In this document: positions 24,281-33,139 of the stretch, in pieces
Layout of the letters: each line of letters begins with the position of its first letter
Position numbering within the stretch: position 1 is the first letter of the stretch
NCBI GenBank assembly: GCA_947457935.1
Contig: CANGXP010000016.1
Span: forward strand, 1-36,573
Length of the DNA stretch: 36,573 bases
Reading direction: 5' to 3'
DNA from: Alphaproteobacteria bacterium
GTDB taxonomy: Bacteria > Pseudomonadota > Alphaproteobacteria > JAJTHO01 > CANGXP01
Position numbers and translations under genes: made by a program
Notes under the pieces: model-generated
Told to the model about the DNA's origin: nothing
What the model saw: the letters and a program-made list of their open reading frames with translations, nothing else
Databases searched by the model: none

Positions 24281-24299
24281 AATAACAGCGCTTTGTCAA
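24272..24299 (-). promoter_or_regulatory. Candidate sigma-70 promoter of the toxin-antitoxin pair
   Basis: On the minus strand TTGACA (24299-24294) is followed after 16 bases by CATAAT (24277-24272). The -10 hexamer overlaps the second codon of the toxin, whose ATG is 24280-24278. If this promoter is used, the message would start inside the annotated coding region, so either the real promoter is further upstream or the toxin starts later. A prediction from hexamers only. Confidence 0.35.
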
Positions 24300-24332
24300 G
24301 ATTTTACAGGAAATATAGTGATTCTATCCACA

Positions 24333-25097
24333 TCAACCAAATCGTCCTGTAATGTATCCTTGGGTTTTTTCATGCTTGGGGCGGGTGAAAATTTGATCGG
24401 TATCGCCCACTTCAATGATGCTGCCAAGATGAAAAAATGCGGTTTTTTGCGAGACACGCGCTGCTTGTTGCATGGAGTGGGTTACAATAACGATGGTGAA
24501 ATTGGCGCGTAGCTCATCCATCAGCTCTTCAATACGCGCTGTTGCGATGGGATCAAGCGCAGAGCATGGCTCGTCCATTAAAATCACTTCAGGGTTCACC
24601 GCAATAGCGCGCGCAATACAAAGACGTTGCTGTTGTCCGCCTGAAAGGCTTGTGCCTGCTTCTTTGAGGCGGTCTTTTACTTCTTCCCACAGCCCTGCTT
24701 TGGTAAGACTTGTTACCACAATATGCTCTAAATCAGCTTTGTGCCGCGCAATTCCATGAATCCGCGCACCATATGCAACATTATCGAAAATAGATTTCGG
24801 GAAGGGATTAGGCTTTTGAAAAACCATGCCAATGCGGGCGCGAAGGCTCACCACATCCACGCTTGCATCATAAATATTACTGCCATCCAGTGTGATGTTT
24901 CCCGTAACGCGACAGCCCTCAACCACATCATTCATGCGGTTAAGGCAGCGCAAAAAAGTTGATTTTCCACAGCCTGAAGGACCAATCAGCGCGGTGACTT
25001 GCTTTTCATCAATATCAAGGCAAATGTCTTTAAGTGCTTGTTTTGCGCCATAAAACACAGAAACATCTTCTGCGCGCATCTTGAGTGTTGCCGCCAT
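24333..25097 (-). CDS. pstB: Phosphate ABC transporter ATPase PstB
   Basis: ATPase of the high-affinity phosphate importer. Walker [10 protein letters not shown] (39-47), signature LSGGQQQRL, Walker [14 protein letters not shown] and the switch His in [10 protein letters not shown] are all present. The ATG at 25097 gives 254 aa and lies 2 bases after the pstA stop; a GTG three codons upstream is an alternative and would overlap pstA. Last of the pstSCAB genes. phoU, usually next, is absent; the TA pair lies downstream instead. Confidence 0.97.
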   Translation of the reverse strand: MAATLKMRAEDVSVFYGAKQALKDICLDIDEKQVTALIGPSGCGKSTFLRCLNRMNDVVEGCRVTGNITLDGSNIYDASVDVVSLRARIGMVFQKPNPFPKSIFDNVAYGARIHGIARHKADLEHIVVTSLTKAGLWEEVKDRLKEAGTSLSGGQQQRLCIARAIAVNPEVILMDEPCSALDPIATARIEELMDELRANFTIVIVTHSMQQAARVSQKTAFFHLGSIIEVGDTDQIFTRPKHEKTQGYITGRFG

Positions 25098-25099
25098 GG

Positions 25100-26347
25100 T
25101 TACCACTTCTTTTCTAGCTTTTTGCGTAAATAAATTGCTGTTGCATTCATGGTGAGTAAAAACACCATCAGCACGAGAATTGCTGCTGCTGTTTTTTCCT
25201 GATAGCCGATTTCAGGATTGCTTGACCAGAGGAAAATCTGCACGGGTAATACTGTTGCGGAACTGCCTAAGTTCTGCGGAATATCGCTAATAAACGCCAC
25301 CATCCCAATCAGCAATAGCGGGGCAGTTTCCCCCACAGCACGGGCAATACCTAAAATCATCCCTGTTAAAATCCCTGGGATGGCACAGGGAACAACATGA
25401 TGAAACACCACTTGCACGGGCGATGCGCCTAATCCTTGCGCTGCTTGACGAATGGAATCGGGCACACTTTGGAGTGCCGCGCGAGTGGCAATAATCGCAG
25501 TGGGAAGGGTGAGGAGGGCAAGAACCGCGCCGCCCACCAAGGGAGAAGAGCGTGGCCATTCAAAAAACACAAGAAAAACAGAGAGACCTAATAAGCCATA
25601 AATAATAGAGGGGACAGCGGCTAGGTTGTTGATATTTATTTCAATAATATTGCGGAGGCGGCTGTTGCCTGCAAATTCCTCTAAGTAAATCGCTGCCATG
25701 ATGCCTAACGGAAAGGCGAGTACAATGGTAATCCCCAGCGTCATGATTGTGCCAACTAACGCGCCTAAGATGCCCGCTGATTCAGGCTGCCGAGAATCTG
25801 CCGCTGTAAAGAATGTCTTGTTGAATTGTTCTTTTATGTTGTTTTGCGTGATGAGTTTTTCTAGTGCCTGTTGTTGAACAGGAGAGAGGGAGCTTTGCGT
25901 TTTATTATCGCGATGATGCTTAATGTATTGATCAGCAGCATCACTTAAAGGTAGCCACACCGTTTCTGTTGAATTGATGAGAGCGGGATTTTCTAAAACA
26001 CGTTGACGCAACACATCTTCTGCAGCGGAACTGAGGAGGGCGGCAACCAGCTTTTTTTCTCCCCGCGTTTTTATTTCGGGGAAACTTTCTAATAACGTAT
26101 CCCGCACTAATCCTCTAAAATCACTGCTGCGGATGGTTTGTGGCGAGAGAACATCAATATCATTGCGATCGTAATAAATTGTGAGAGAGACCATAGATTG
26201 CCGAAAGGCAGGTATTGCCTTGCTACCTAAATCTAACAGCAGCACCGCCAACATGGTTGTGGCAAAAATGATAGACAGCAAACCACAGGTGCGGAAAATT
26301 TTCTCACGACGATGGCGTTTCTTGAGATGCTTTGCTGTATCAATCAT
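25100..26347 (-). CDS. pstA: Phosphate ABC transporter permease PstA
   Basis: Inner-membrane permease of the phosphate importer. The start [16 protein letters not shown] at 26347 overlaps pstC by 8 bases and is preferred over a longer frame from 26383. Residues about 25-45 form the first membrane helix. About 150 extra residues (up to ~185) follow before the permease core, the extended periplasmic region (DUF3333-like) found in alphaproteobacterial PstA. The core contains [27 protein letters not shown] and the EAA-type loop [20 protein letters not shown]. About 415 aa in total. Confidence 0.95.
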   Translation of the reverse strand: MIDTAKHLKKRHRREKIFRTCGLLSIIFATTMLAVLLLDLGSKAIPAFRQSMVSLTIYYDRNDIDVLSPQTIRSSDFRGLVRDTLLESFPEIKTRGEKKLVAALLSSAAEDVLRQRVLENPALINSTETVWLPLSDAADQYIKHHRDNKTQSSLSPVQQQALEKLITQNNIKEQFNKTFFTAADSRQPESAGILGALVGTIMTLGITIVLAFPLGIMAAIYLEEFAGNSRLRNIIEININNLAAVPSIIYGLLGLSVFLVFFEWPRSSPLVGGAVLALLTLPTAIIATRAALQSVPDSIRQAAQGLGASPVQVVFHHVVPCAIPGILTGMILGIARAVGETAPLLLIGMVAFISDIPQNLGSSATVLPVQIFLWSSNPEIGYQEKTAAAILVLMVFLLTMNATAIYLRKKLEKKW

Positions 26348-27545
26348 ATTTTTCTCGATACCTTCTGACAAACCACATAGCAATAATGTTAAATATCAGC
26401 GTTATAAATAAAAGTATTAAACCAAGAGCGAAAGCAGCAAGGGTTTTAGGACTATCAAATTCTTGGTCACCCACCAACAAACTCACAATCTGCACCGTCA
26501 CTGTTGTAACGACCTCAAGGGGATTGAGGGTAAGATTCGCCGCCATCCCTGCTGCCATCACCACAATCATGGTCTCGCCAATAGCCCGAGAGATAGCAAG
26601 GAGTAGTGCGCTCACCAATCCCGGTAGAGCGGCGGGTAGTACTACAAAGCGCACGGTTTCATATTTCGTTGCGCCTAAACCAAAGGAGCCATCGCGCAAG
26701 CGTTGTGGCACAGCGCGGATAATATCGTCTGATAACGAGGAAACAAAAGGGATAATCATAATGCCCATTACAAACCCTGCGGCAAGCGCACTTTCAGAGG
26801 CGACAGAGAATCCCATATCGCTCGCAATATTCCGAATGAGGGGGGCAACGGTAACAATCGCAAAAAAGCCATACACAACAGTAGGAACACCCGCTAACAA
26901 TTCTAGTAAGGGTTTGGCAATGGCACGGGCACGATTGCTCGCATAATCGCTCATATAAATGGCAGACATGAGTCCGATAGGGGCAGCGATGCTAATGGCA
27001 ATAAATGTAATAAGTAGTGTGCCTGTAAACAGCGGCACTGCGCCAAACGCCCCTGTACTGCCGACTTGGTCAGCACGAATTGCCGTTTGCGGACTCCAAT
27101 TCAGCCCGAACAAAAATTCTGACATCGGCACTTTGCCGAAAAAGCGAATGCTCTCAAAAATGAGCGAAAGTACAATCCCTAAGGTGACGAGCACTGCCAA
27201 CAGCGAGCTTGTTAGCAGAATAATCTTAATCATCCCTTCCACATAACGCCGTGCGTTAAAACGGGGCGTGATGCAATACATCCCTGCTATGATGCCTAAA
27301 ACACCTGCTAAGGTTGTTGCGCCGTATAGCGATACTGGACTGGCATTATTCTTGATTAAGCCAATGAAAATAAAAAATGTAAAGAGGCTAAAACCGAATG
27401 TGAGTAATGCTGTGAACCAGCCGAATGTGGGGGGCAGGGCACGTAATGCCCCCCCCGTTCTCTCTGCAAGCTTCTCTGCCTTAGCTTTGCCCAGAAGAAA
27501 AGCAATAACAGAAATGCACAAAATTATGCCCAGAGAAACAAGCAT
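26340..27545 (-). CDS. pstC: Phosphate ABC transporter permease PstC
   Basis: Second permease of the phosphate importer, 401 aa. Residues 1-90 hold three hydrophobic segments not found in E. coli PstC; this extension is common in alphaproteobacteria. The core has PIGLMSAIYMSDYASNRARA, LLELLAGVPTVVYGFFAIVT and the EAA-type loop PQRLRDGSFGLGATKYETVR. It starts 6 bases after the pstS stop and overlaps pstA by 8 bases, so pstS-pstC-pstA-pstB form one operon. Confidence 0.96.
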   Translation of the reverse strand: MLVSLGIILCISVIAFLLGKAKAEKLAERTGGALRALPPTFGWFTALLTFGFSLFTFFIFIGLIKNNASPVSLYGATTLAGVLGIIAGMYCITPRFNARRYVEGMIKIILLTSSLLAVLVTLGIVLSLIFESIRFFGKVPMSEFLFGLNWSPQTAIRADQVGSTGAFGAVPLFTGTLLITFIAISIAAPIGLMSAIYMSDYASNRARAIAKPLLELLAGVPTVVYGFFAIVTVAPLIRNIASDMGFSVASESALAAGFVMGIMIIPFVSSLSDDIIRAVPQRLRDGSFGLGATKYETVRFVVLPAALPGLVSALLLAISRAIGETMIVVMAAGMAANLTLNPLEVVTTVTVQIVSLLVGDQEFDSPKTLAAFALGLILLFITLIFNIIAMWFVRRYREKYD

Positions 27546-27551
27546 GGAAAA

Positions 27552-28589
27552 CTATTTTTTCAGTGCAGGCGCAAGGACTTTAGCATCTTTGAGGCGGGCA
27601 CGTTGTGCATTCCGCAGCTCTGTCATCAATGGGATTAAGCCCTTTTCGCCCAAATACCCATCATCACTCATGGCTTCCTCGCTGGTGAACTCTGTGAGGA
27701 ATTCTTGCAGTCCGCGACCACTATTCAAATGTGATTTTTTGAAATACACAAACAAAGAGCGTGCAACGGGATATTTACCGTCTGCAATATTTTCAAAAGT
27801 GGGCATCACGCCATCAATAGGCAATGCTTTGATTTTTTGCGTATTTTGCTCAAGATAGCTATAGCCAAAAATGCCGATAGCATCTTTGTTGCTCTCTAAG
27901 CGTTGAATGATGACGTTGTCATTTTCACCTGCTTCAATAAATGCGCCATCTTCACGCAGGGTGCTGCAAGCAGCAAGGTGTTCTTGCTTGTTTAGTTTTG
28001 CGAGTTCAGGCACAGCACCACAGCCGCGTTCCATCACCAGATCAACAAACGCATCGCGTGTGCCAGAGGTGGGAGGGGGACCATACACTTCAATTTTTTG
28101 CTTAGGCAATTTGCTATCAACATCATCCCATGTTTTATAAGGGTTCGCAACGAGCTTGCCTTTTACGGGAACTTTTTTTGCAAGAGCGAGGAAAATTTGT
28201 TGATCATTAAGGCTGAACTCTGCGCCATTTTTGCCATTGCCGATAACGATGCCATCATAGCCGATTTGTAATTCTACAACGTCTTTAATGCCGTTTTTCG
28301 CACACTGGGCAATTTCGCTGTCTTTAATTTGACGCGAGGCATTCGCAATATCGGCTGCATTCTTGCCTTCGCCTTCGCAAAACAATTTAATGCCGCCGCC
28401 TGTGCCTGTGGCTTCCACAATGGGGGTGGGGTAGCTATAAACTTTGCTGAAATGTTCTGCAACCGCTGTAGAAAAAGGGAATACGGTTGATGAGCCAACA
28501 ATGCGTAGGGCTTGAGCTTTATCTGCCGCAAAAGCAGGAACAGCAAGGATAAGAGCAAGAGCCGTGGCGGTGAGGAATGTTTTTTTCAT
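27552..28589 (-). CDS. pstS: Phosphate-binding protein PstS
   Basis: Periplasmic phosphate-binding protein, 345 aa. The start MKKTFLTATALALILAVPAF at 28589 is preceded by AGAGG at 5 bases and gives a clean signal peptide cut near AFAADK; an upstream frame extension (to 28634) is unlikely. Ligand-binding motifs of the PstS fold are visible: IVGSSTVFPFSTAVAEHF, EATGTGGGIKLFCEG, NASRQIKDSE and GPPPTSGTRDAFVDLV. First gene of pstSCAB. I saw no clear Pho box in the 109-base gap to hemE. Confidence 0.95.
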   Translation of the reverse strand: MKKTFLTATALALILAVPAFAADKAQALRIVGSSTVFPFSTAVAEHFSKVYSYPTPIVEATGTGGGIKLFCEGEGKNAADIANASRQIKDSEIAQCAKNGIKDVVELQIGYDGIVIGNGKNGAEFSLNDQQIFLALAKKVPVKGKLVANPYKTWDDVDSKLPKQKIEVYGPPPTSGTRDAFVDLVMERGCGAVPELAKLNKQEHLAACSTLREDGAFIEAGENDNVIIQRLESNKDAIGIFGYSYLEQNTQKIKALPIDGVMPTFENIADGKYPVARSLFVYFKKSHLNSGRGLQEFLTEFTSEEAMSDDGYLGEKGLIPLMTELRNAQRARLKDAKVLAPALKK

Positions 28590-28698
28590 AGCAGCCTCTT
28601 TTAAGAAAAAGTATAGGTGTCTGCTCTTTAGCAAATTATAAGACTCGATGGTATAAAATTTTTATTACTCTTTAACACAAAGCAATTATAAGCGCGTT

Positions 28699-29730
28699 AT
28701 GACATCCCCTCTCGTACAAACACTCTTGCAGAAAAACGCTCCTCAGCAGCCGCCTGTATGGATTATGCGCCAAGCAGGAAGATATTTGCCTGAATACTTG
28801 AAAGTGCGGGCAGAGGCGGGCAGTTTTATGAATCTGTGCCGTAACCCTGCTTTAGCAGCGGAGGTAACACTGCAACCGTTGCGTCGCTTCAATCTTGATG
28901 CGGCAATTATTTTCTCCGATATTCTAATGATTCCTTACGGTTTGGGGCAGCATGTCACCTTTGTGGAAGGAGAGGGGCCAAAACTGAGCCGTCTTGACCA
29001 CCCCAACGATTTTCATTTTCTAAAACCTCTAAAAACTGCACAAGCATTGCAACCTGTTTACGACGCTTTGGGATTGGTGAAGGAAAAACTGTCTGAGAAT
29101 AAGTCTTTGATTGGCTTTGCGGGCGCACCGTGGACGGTGGCAACCTATATGATTGAAGGGGGCAGCAGCCGCACGTTTGAGAAAACCAAAGCATTTGTGG
29201 CAGCGTTCCCCGAGGGTATGCAAACGCTGATGGATATTCTTGTTGAGGCAACCGCCGCGCATTTGCTTGCACAAATACAGGCAGGTGCAGATGTGGTTCA
29301 ACTGTTTGACAGTTGGGCAGGCGCATTGACAGGAGACGATTTTGCACGGTGGGTTATTGCCCCCAACAAGGCAATTATTGCGCGTGTAAAACAAGCCGCT
29401 CCCCATGTTCCCGTTATTGGTTTCCCGCGTAAAGCACGAGGAGCAGATTTAACACACTATTGTGTGCAAACGGGTATTGATGGTGTGGGGATTGATGAGG
29501 ATTTGAGTCCTGCTGAAGCGTGTGCCCTTGTGCCGCCTTCCATCACCCTTCAAGGGAATATCTCGCCGCAAGTGTTGGTTGCGGGCGGCGCGGCATTAGA
29601 ACAAGCGATAGACGCGTGCTTAGAAGGCTTCAAAGGGCGGTCGCATATTTTTAATTTGGGGCATGGCGTAGTGCCACAAACACCGCCTGATAATGTGGCG
29701 GCATTGGTGGCACGCGTGAAATTCTCTTAG
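28699..29730 (+). CDS. hemE: Uroporphyrinogen decarboxylase
   Basis: Decarboxylates uroporphyrinogen III to coproporphyrinogen III in haem synthesis. The 343-aa protein has the signature PVWIMRQAGRYLPEY (Arg24, Arg28), catalytic Asp74 in FSDILMIPYGLG, APWTVATYMIEGG, the second signature GFPRKARG and the C-terminal FNLGHGVVPQTPP. It is divergent from pstS and its stop overlaps the stop of the convergent SbtA-like gene by 4 bases. In several alphaproteobacteria hemE lies beside the origin; here it has other neighbours. Confidence 0.97.
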   Translation: MTSPLVQTLLQKNAPQQPPVWIMRQAGRYLPEYLKVRAEAGSFMNLCRNPALAAEVTLQPLRRFNLDAAIIFSDILMIPYGLGQHVTFVEGEGPKLSRLDHPNDFHFLKPLKTAQALQPVYDALGLVKEKLSENKSLIGFAGAPWTVATYMIEGGSSRTFEKTKAFVAAFPEGMQTLMDILVEATAAHLLAQIQAGADVVQLFDSWAGALTGDDFARWVIAPNKAIIARVKQAAPHVPVIGFPRKARGADLTHYCVQTGIDGVGIDEDLSPAEACALVPPSITLQGNISPQVLVAGGAALEQAIDACLEGFKGRSHIFNLGHGVVPQTPPDNVAALVARVKFS

Positions 29731-30707
29731 AGAAATTTGAGTGCCATACTATAATAGAGCGGAATCCCAATCATCACGTTGAATGGAAAAGTGATGGCAA
29801 GAGACATCGGCACATAGATTGAAGCTTGTGCTTCTGGCAAAGCGAGTCGCATGGCGGCAGGCACCGCGATATACGATGCACTTGCACAGAGCACCGTAAA
29901 CAACATCCCTGTGCCAACATCCATGCCAAGGGCACTGCTCATCGCTAAACCTATCGCCGCACCAATAAGCGGCATGTAAATCCCAAACAGCACCAACGGC
30001 AACGTGAAGGCGCGTAAATTGGTCATTTGGCGGGCAACCAGCAAGCCCATATCAAGCAAGAATAACGCAAGAATCCCTTGAAACGGCGTGACTAAAAAGC
30101 CCTCCATTTTGTCCATGCCGCTTTGCCCCGTAAGGCATCCAATAATGAACGCGCCAAACAACAACAAAATAGAGCCATTCGTGAAAATTTCGCGGTTAAA
30201 CAGCTTTTTTGTTTCTTGTTCGTGGATGGTGCTGGGGGCAGCGCGATGCGCAATAAATAAAGCAGAAATGATGGCAGGGGCTTCCATGAGTGCAAGTATC
30301 GCCACAATATACCCCGCATATGCAACCTCATTCACTTTTAAGAATGCCGCTGCTGTGGCAAATGTTACCATGCTGATAGAGCCATAATGCGCTGCAACCG
30401 CTGCCGCTGTGGGGCTATCTAGTTTTGTTGTCCAGCGTAAAAGAGCATACCCTAAGAAAGGTTGCACAAAGCCAAACGCAACCCCTGCACCAATCGCCGC
30501 AAGGACTTCACCGTTAATATCAGGCGTATTCGCAATTGCCACGCCGCCTTTAAAGCCAATCGCCATCATGAGATACAGCGAGAGATAGCGGCTGATACTT
30601 TCGGGGATTTCCAGATCAGATTTAATAACGCCCGCGATAATCCCTAAAACGAAAAAGAGGATGGCGGGAGAGAGAAAATTTTGCGCGAGGCTGTGTAGGA
30701 TATCCAT
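29727..30707 (-). CDS. SbtA-family sodium-dependent bicarbonate transporter-like protein
   Basis: A 326-aa polytopic inner-membrane protein with about ten hydrophobic segments in two repeated halves. It matches the SbtA/DUF897 family: LYLMMAIGFKGGVAIANT, AVAAHYGSISMVTFATAAAF and, in the second half, LFTVLCASASYIAVPAAMRL. Cyanobacterial SbtA imports bicarbonate with Na+; the substrate of proteobacterial members is less certain. It is a single gene convergent with hemE, overlapping by 4 bases. Confidence 0.9.
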   Translation of the reverse strand: MDILHSLAQNFLSPAILFFVLGIIAGVIKSDLEIPESISRYLSLYLMMAIGFKGGVAIANTPDINGEVLAAIGAGVAFGFVQPFLGYALLRWTTKLDSPTAAAVAAHYGSISMVTFATAAAFLKVNEVAYAGYIVAILALMEAPAIISALFIAHRAAPSTIHEQETKKLFNREIFTNGSILLLFGAFIIGCLTGQSGMDKMEGFLVTPFQGILALFLLDMGLLVARQMTNLRAFTLPLVLFGIYMPLIGAAIGLAMSSALGMDVGTGMLFTVLCASASYIAVPAAMRLALPEAQASIYVPMSLAITFPFNVMIGIPLYYSMALKFL

Positions 30708-30754
30708 GAAAGTTCCTTTTCGGTTTCTTACTATAAAATTTTAGTGTTGTGAAA

Positions 30755-30866
30755 GTAATTATACCTGTTGCACATGAAGAATGTGCAACGTTTCGCTCAA
30801 GCGCCGCGCGGGCTTTACCGCTCGCAAGATATTTTTGCAAATCTTCAGGTGCGAGCGGTATATTAC
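30755..30866 (-). repeat. Structured repeat element, copy B
   Basis: This is the inverted second copy of the element at 29-132. Outer arms GTAATTATACC (30755-30765) and GGTATATTAC (30857-30866) pair with one bulge. Hairpin 1 is ACCGCTCGCA (30817-30826) with TGCGAGCGGT (30850-30859). Hairpin 2 is GTTGCACA (30767-30774) with TGTGCAAC (30782-30789), loop TGAAGAA (TTCTTCA on the other strand). Hairpin 1 and the middle are nearly identical to copy A, while hairpin 2 differs by compensating changes. The right end overlaps the DUF4175 stop codon. Confidence 0.8.
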
Positions 30867-33139
30867 TCTCCCCCCAACAGCCCCCGCAAATACTGCCGTT
30901 CTTGCCCTTCAGAGTGATGCAATTTATCTTGTATGGTTTGCATAAGCTGGCGGAGTTGGTTTGCCTCCACCGCATCAGGTACAGGGTAGCGACTGTTTAG
31001 CGGGTTTTGCGGTGCTGCGCCTTGCAACGAGGGAAAAGGAAGCGACGGATTTTGTTGTTGCAGTTGTTTTGAGGCTTGTTGCAGCGTTTTTTCCAGCGCA
31101 TTCACCGCTTCATGTTGGGCATCCAAACTTTGTTGTTGCTGTTGTCCCCCTAAGGCTTTTAGGCTTTTTTGCATCGCCTCAAGCGCTTGGGTTAAGCCTT
31201 CAAGCGGCAGTTCCGTGCCCTTTCCTTGCGCCATAATTTTTTTTAACAAGGGAATAAGCTGTTGCTGCACTTGGGCGAGTTTTTCCAACTCGGTTGGCGC
31301 GTTCGTTTCCCCTGTTTTTTTGAGTAAGTTCCGTTGTGCTTGGGTAAGGTTTTGCATATCCTCTAATAACGCGAGGGATTTTTGCAATTGCGGGGATATT
31401 TCTTGCGGGTTCTGCAAATTCTCCATCATTTGTTGGAGGGAATCGAGGCGTTTGAGCGCGTCCTCTGGCTTGCCGCTATTGGCAAGCGTTTCGATGGATT
31501 CAAGATATTTTTGTAAGCCACTCATGTTCACATCGGGCGGTGGTGCGCCTTTGGGTGTTTGTTGTGCCGCCATGCTTTGGATGTATTTTTCCAAGGCGGC
31601 GTTAAATTCTTTTAACGCTTGCTGTAGGGCTTCTGTATCACGGTTTGGGTTGGCAAGTAGCTCTCTTAGTTTGTCGGCTGCTTGCCGCATATTCTCTGCT
31701 TCGCGTCCTGTTGTCCCCTGTTCCAAACGCACGGCTGTTTGCCATAATAATATAGCGGCACTGTCAATCGGGGGTATGGCAATGCTGAGGCGTTGCAGCG
31801 CACTGATGAACGACAGATAGGCGGTGAAATCCTCCCTAAAAATCGGTGCAGGATTTTCTAAATAGGGGCTAAGAATTGCAACGACTTTTGGCGGTGTGAG
31901 TGTATTGTCTAACAACTTTTTGCGCGTCTCGATAATGTGCTTTGCAACAGGGTGCGTGAAAATGCGTTCAGGGAGGGGGATGGTGACAGGGGCGGTGGCG
32001 GTGGTTTGCCCCGCGCTATCGGTGGCGATGAGCGAGAGGCTCACCTTTTGTCCTGCAAACGGCAACTCGCTAAAGTCTGCCGTTGCTTGCGTTGTAAGGG
32101 TTTTAAGCGGATTCTCCCAAGCATAGAGTGTCTGCTGATGAGGTTTGTTTTTTTGCGGGGAAAGCAGAACCTCAATACGCACAATCCCATAATCATCACT
32201 GGTGGCGAATGGCAGCGTGAGACTGTTTTGCTGGTTAAGAATGATTTTATCCGTCAGCGCAATTTTCGGGGCTAAATCCGCAATAACATTAATATTCCAC
32301 GGCGCGGCTGTCAGCAGTCCGCTTTTTAAGCGATACGACCCGCTTGCCGTCAGCGGTGTATTGAGTTGCTGGTCATCGTCGCTATGGTCAACAAATCGTA
32401 GCGTATCACCGCCATGTTTCACGCTTAAGGGTAAAAACGTATGCGCTGCTGTGAGTTTTAAAACAGAGCCGTGTGGCACGTTTATTTCCTTCTCATCAGT
32501 GGGCAGCATGATAGCTGGAAGCCCTGTGTATGCGGGCGGTTCAATCCACCCCGTCACCGTTGGCAACGTGGTAAATCCGTTGATCGCCACAGCGGGGCGT
32601 AAGGTCTCTTGAATGTTTTCCCGCGCTGCAGGAGACAGCAATACTAGGGACAAGATCACTGTCATGGCAATCAGCGTAGAATTTTGAACACTGATTAATA
32701 TTTTAGTTTTGAAAGCAAAGCGTATGCTTTTCAACTTTCTCGAAAGCCACGATTTTGATTGGGTTTGATGCAACTGCCAAAGGGCTTGTTCCAGCGGTGT
32801 TTTTGCCTGTGAGGGGGTGTCTTTTTGCACGGCAAACGGCTGGTGCTTCAAAAGGCTAGCGCGTTCAATTTGTTGTTCGGCTTCTTTTAAAGTGGGCAGC
32901 GGCAGCGTGCGTACTGTTTTTATAACCGCATTTGCTATAAAGCCCAACACAGCCACCACACACCCGATATGCAGCCACAGTGGCAGCGCAAGAAATAATC
33001 CCGTTGTGGCGAGCAGCAAAAAAACGAGCGTGATAAGCGCGGTATCTTTAAGTTTTAAAACAAAACGATGGAGGTAAAGCCAAGCCTGTGCTTGCCAATA
33101 GAGAGCGCGGGAAACGGTGGTGGGCTTTACGTCAACCAC
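30863..33139 (-). CDS. DUF4175 (TIGR02302-type) membrane protein
   Basis: This 758-aa protein belongs to an alphaproteobacterial family of unknown function. Hydrophobic segments lie near residues 35-75 (two) and 148-170. A periplasmic region with β-rich domains (200-400) follows, then a long Gln/Leu/Ala-rich helical part (about 450-740) with coiled-coil character, such as LEAMQKSLKALGGQQQQQSL. It starts with GTG and overlaps lysA by 13 bases, the usual order in alphaproteobacteria. It is shorter than many members (about 850 aa). Its stop codon lies at the boundary of structured repeat copy B, so the C-terminus may have been trimmed by that insertion. Confidence 0.88.
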   Translation of the reverse strand: MVDVKPTTVSRALYWQAQAWLYLHRFVLKLKDTALITLVFLLLATTGLFLALPLWLHIGCVVAVLGFIANAVIKTVRTLPLPTLKEAEQQIERASLLKHQPFAVQKDTPSQAKTPLEQALWQLHQTQSKSWLSRKLKSIRFAFKTKILISVQNSTLIAMTVILSLVLLSPAARENIQETLRPAVAINGFTTLPTVTGWIEPPAYTGLPAIMLPTDEKEINVPHGSVLKLTAAHTFLPLSVKHGGDTLRFVDHSDDDQQLNTPLTASGSYRLKSGLLTAAPWNINVIADLAPKIALTDKIILNQQNSLTLPFATSDDYGIVRIEVLLSPQKNKPHQQTLYAWENPLKTLTTQATADFSELPFAGQKVSLSLIATDSAGQTTATAPVTIPLPERIFTHPVAKHIIETRKKLLDNTLTPPKVVAILSPYLENPAPIFREDFTAYLSFISALQRLSIAIPPIDSAAILLWQTAVRLEQGTTGREAENMRQAADKLRELLANPNRDTEALQQALKEFNAALEKYIQSMAAQQTPKGAPPPDVNMSGLQKYLESIETLANSGKPEDALKRLDSLQQMMENLQNPQEISPQLQKSLALLEDMQNLTQAQRNLLKKTGETNAPTELEKLAQVQQQLIPLLKKIMAQGKGTELPLEGLTQALEAMQKSLKALGGQQQQQSLDAQHEAVNALEKTLQQASKQLQQQNPSLPFPSLQGAAPQNPLNSRYPVPDAVEANQLRQLMQTIQDKLHHSEGQERQYLRGLLGGE

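Noticed and set aside
24105-24330. DnaA-box-like sequences TGTGGATAC and CTATCCACA near parS
   Set aside because: Each differs from TTATCCACA and there are only two, without an AT-rich unwinding element or a cluster. Not enough for an origin.
28590-28698. Possible oriC beside hemE, as in Caulobacter
   Set aside because: The gap is only 109 bases, has no DnaA-box cluster and is flanked by pstS. Probably just divergent promoters.
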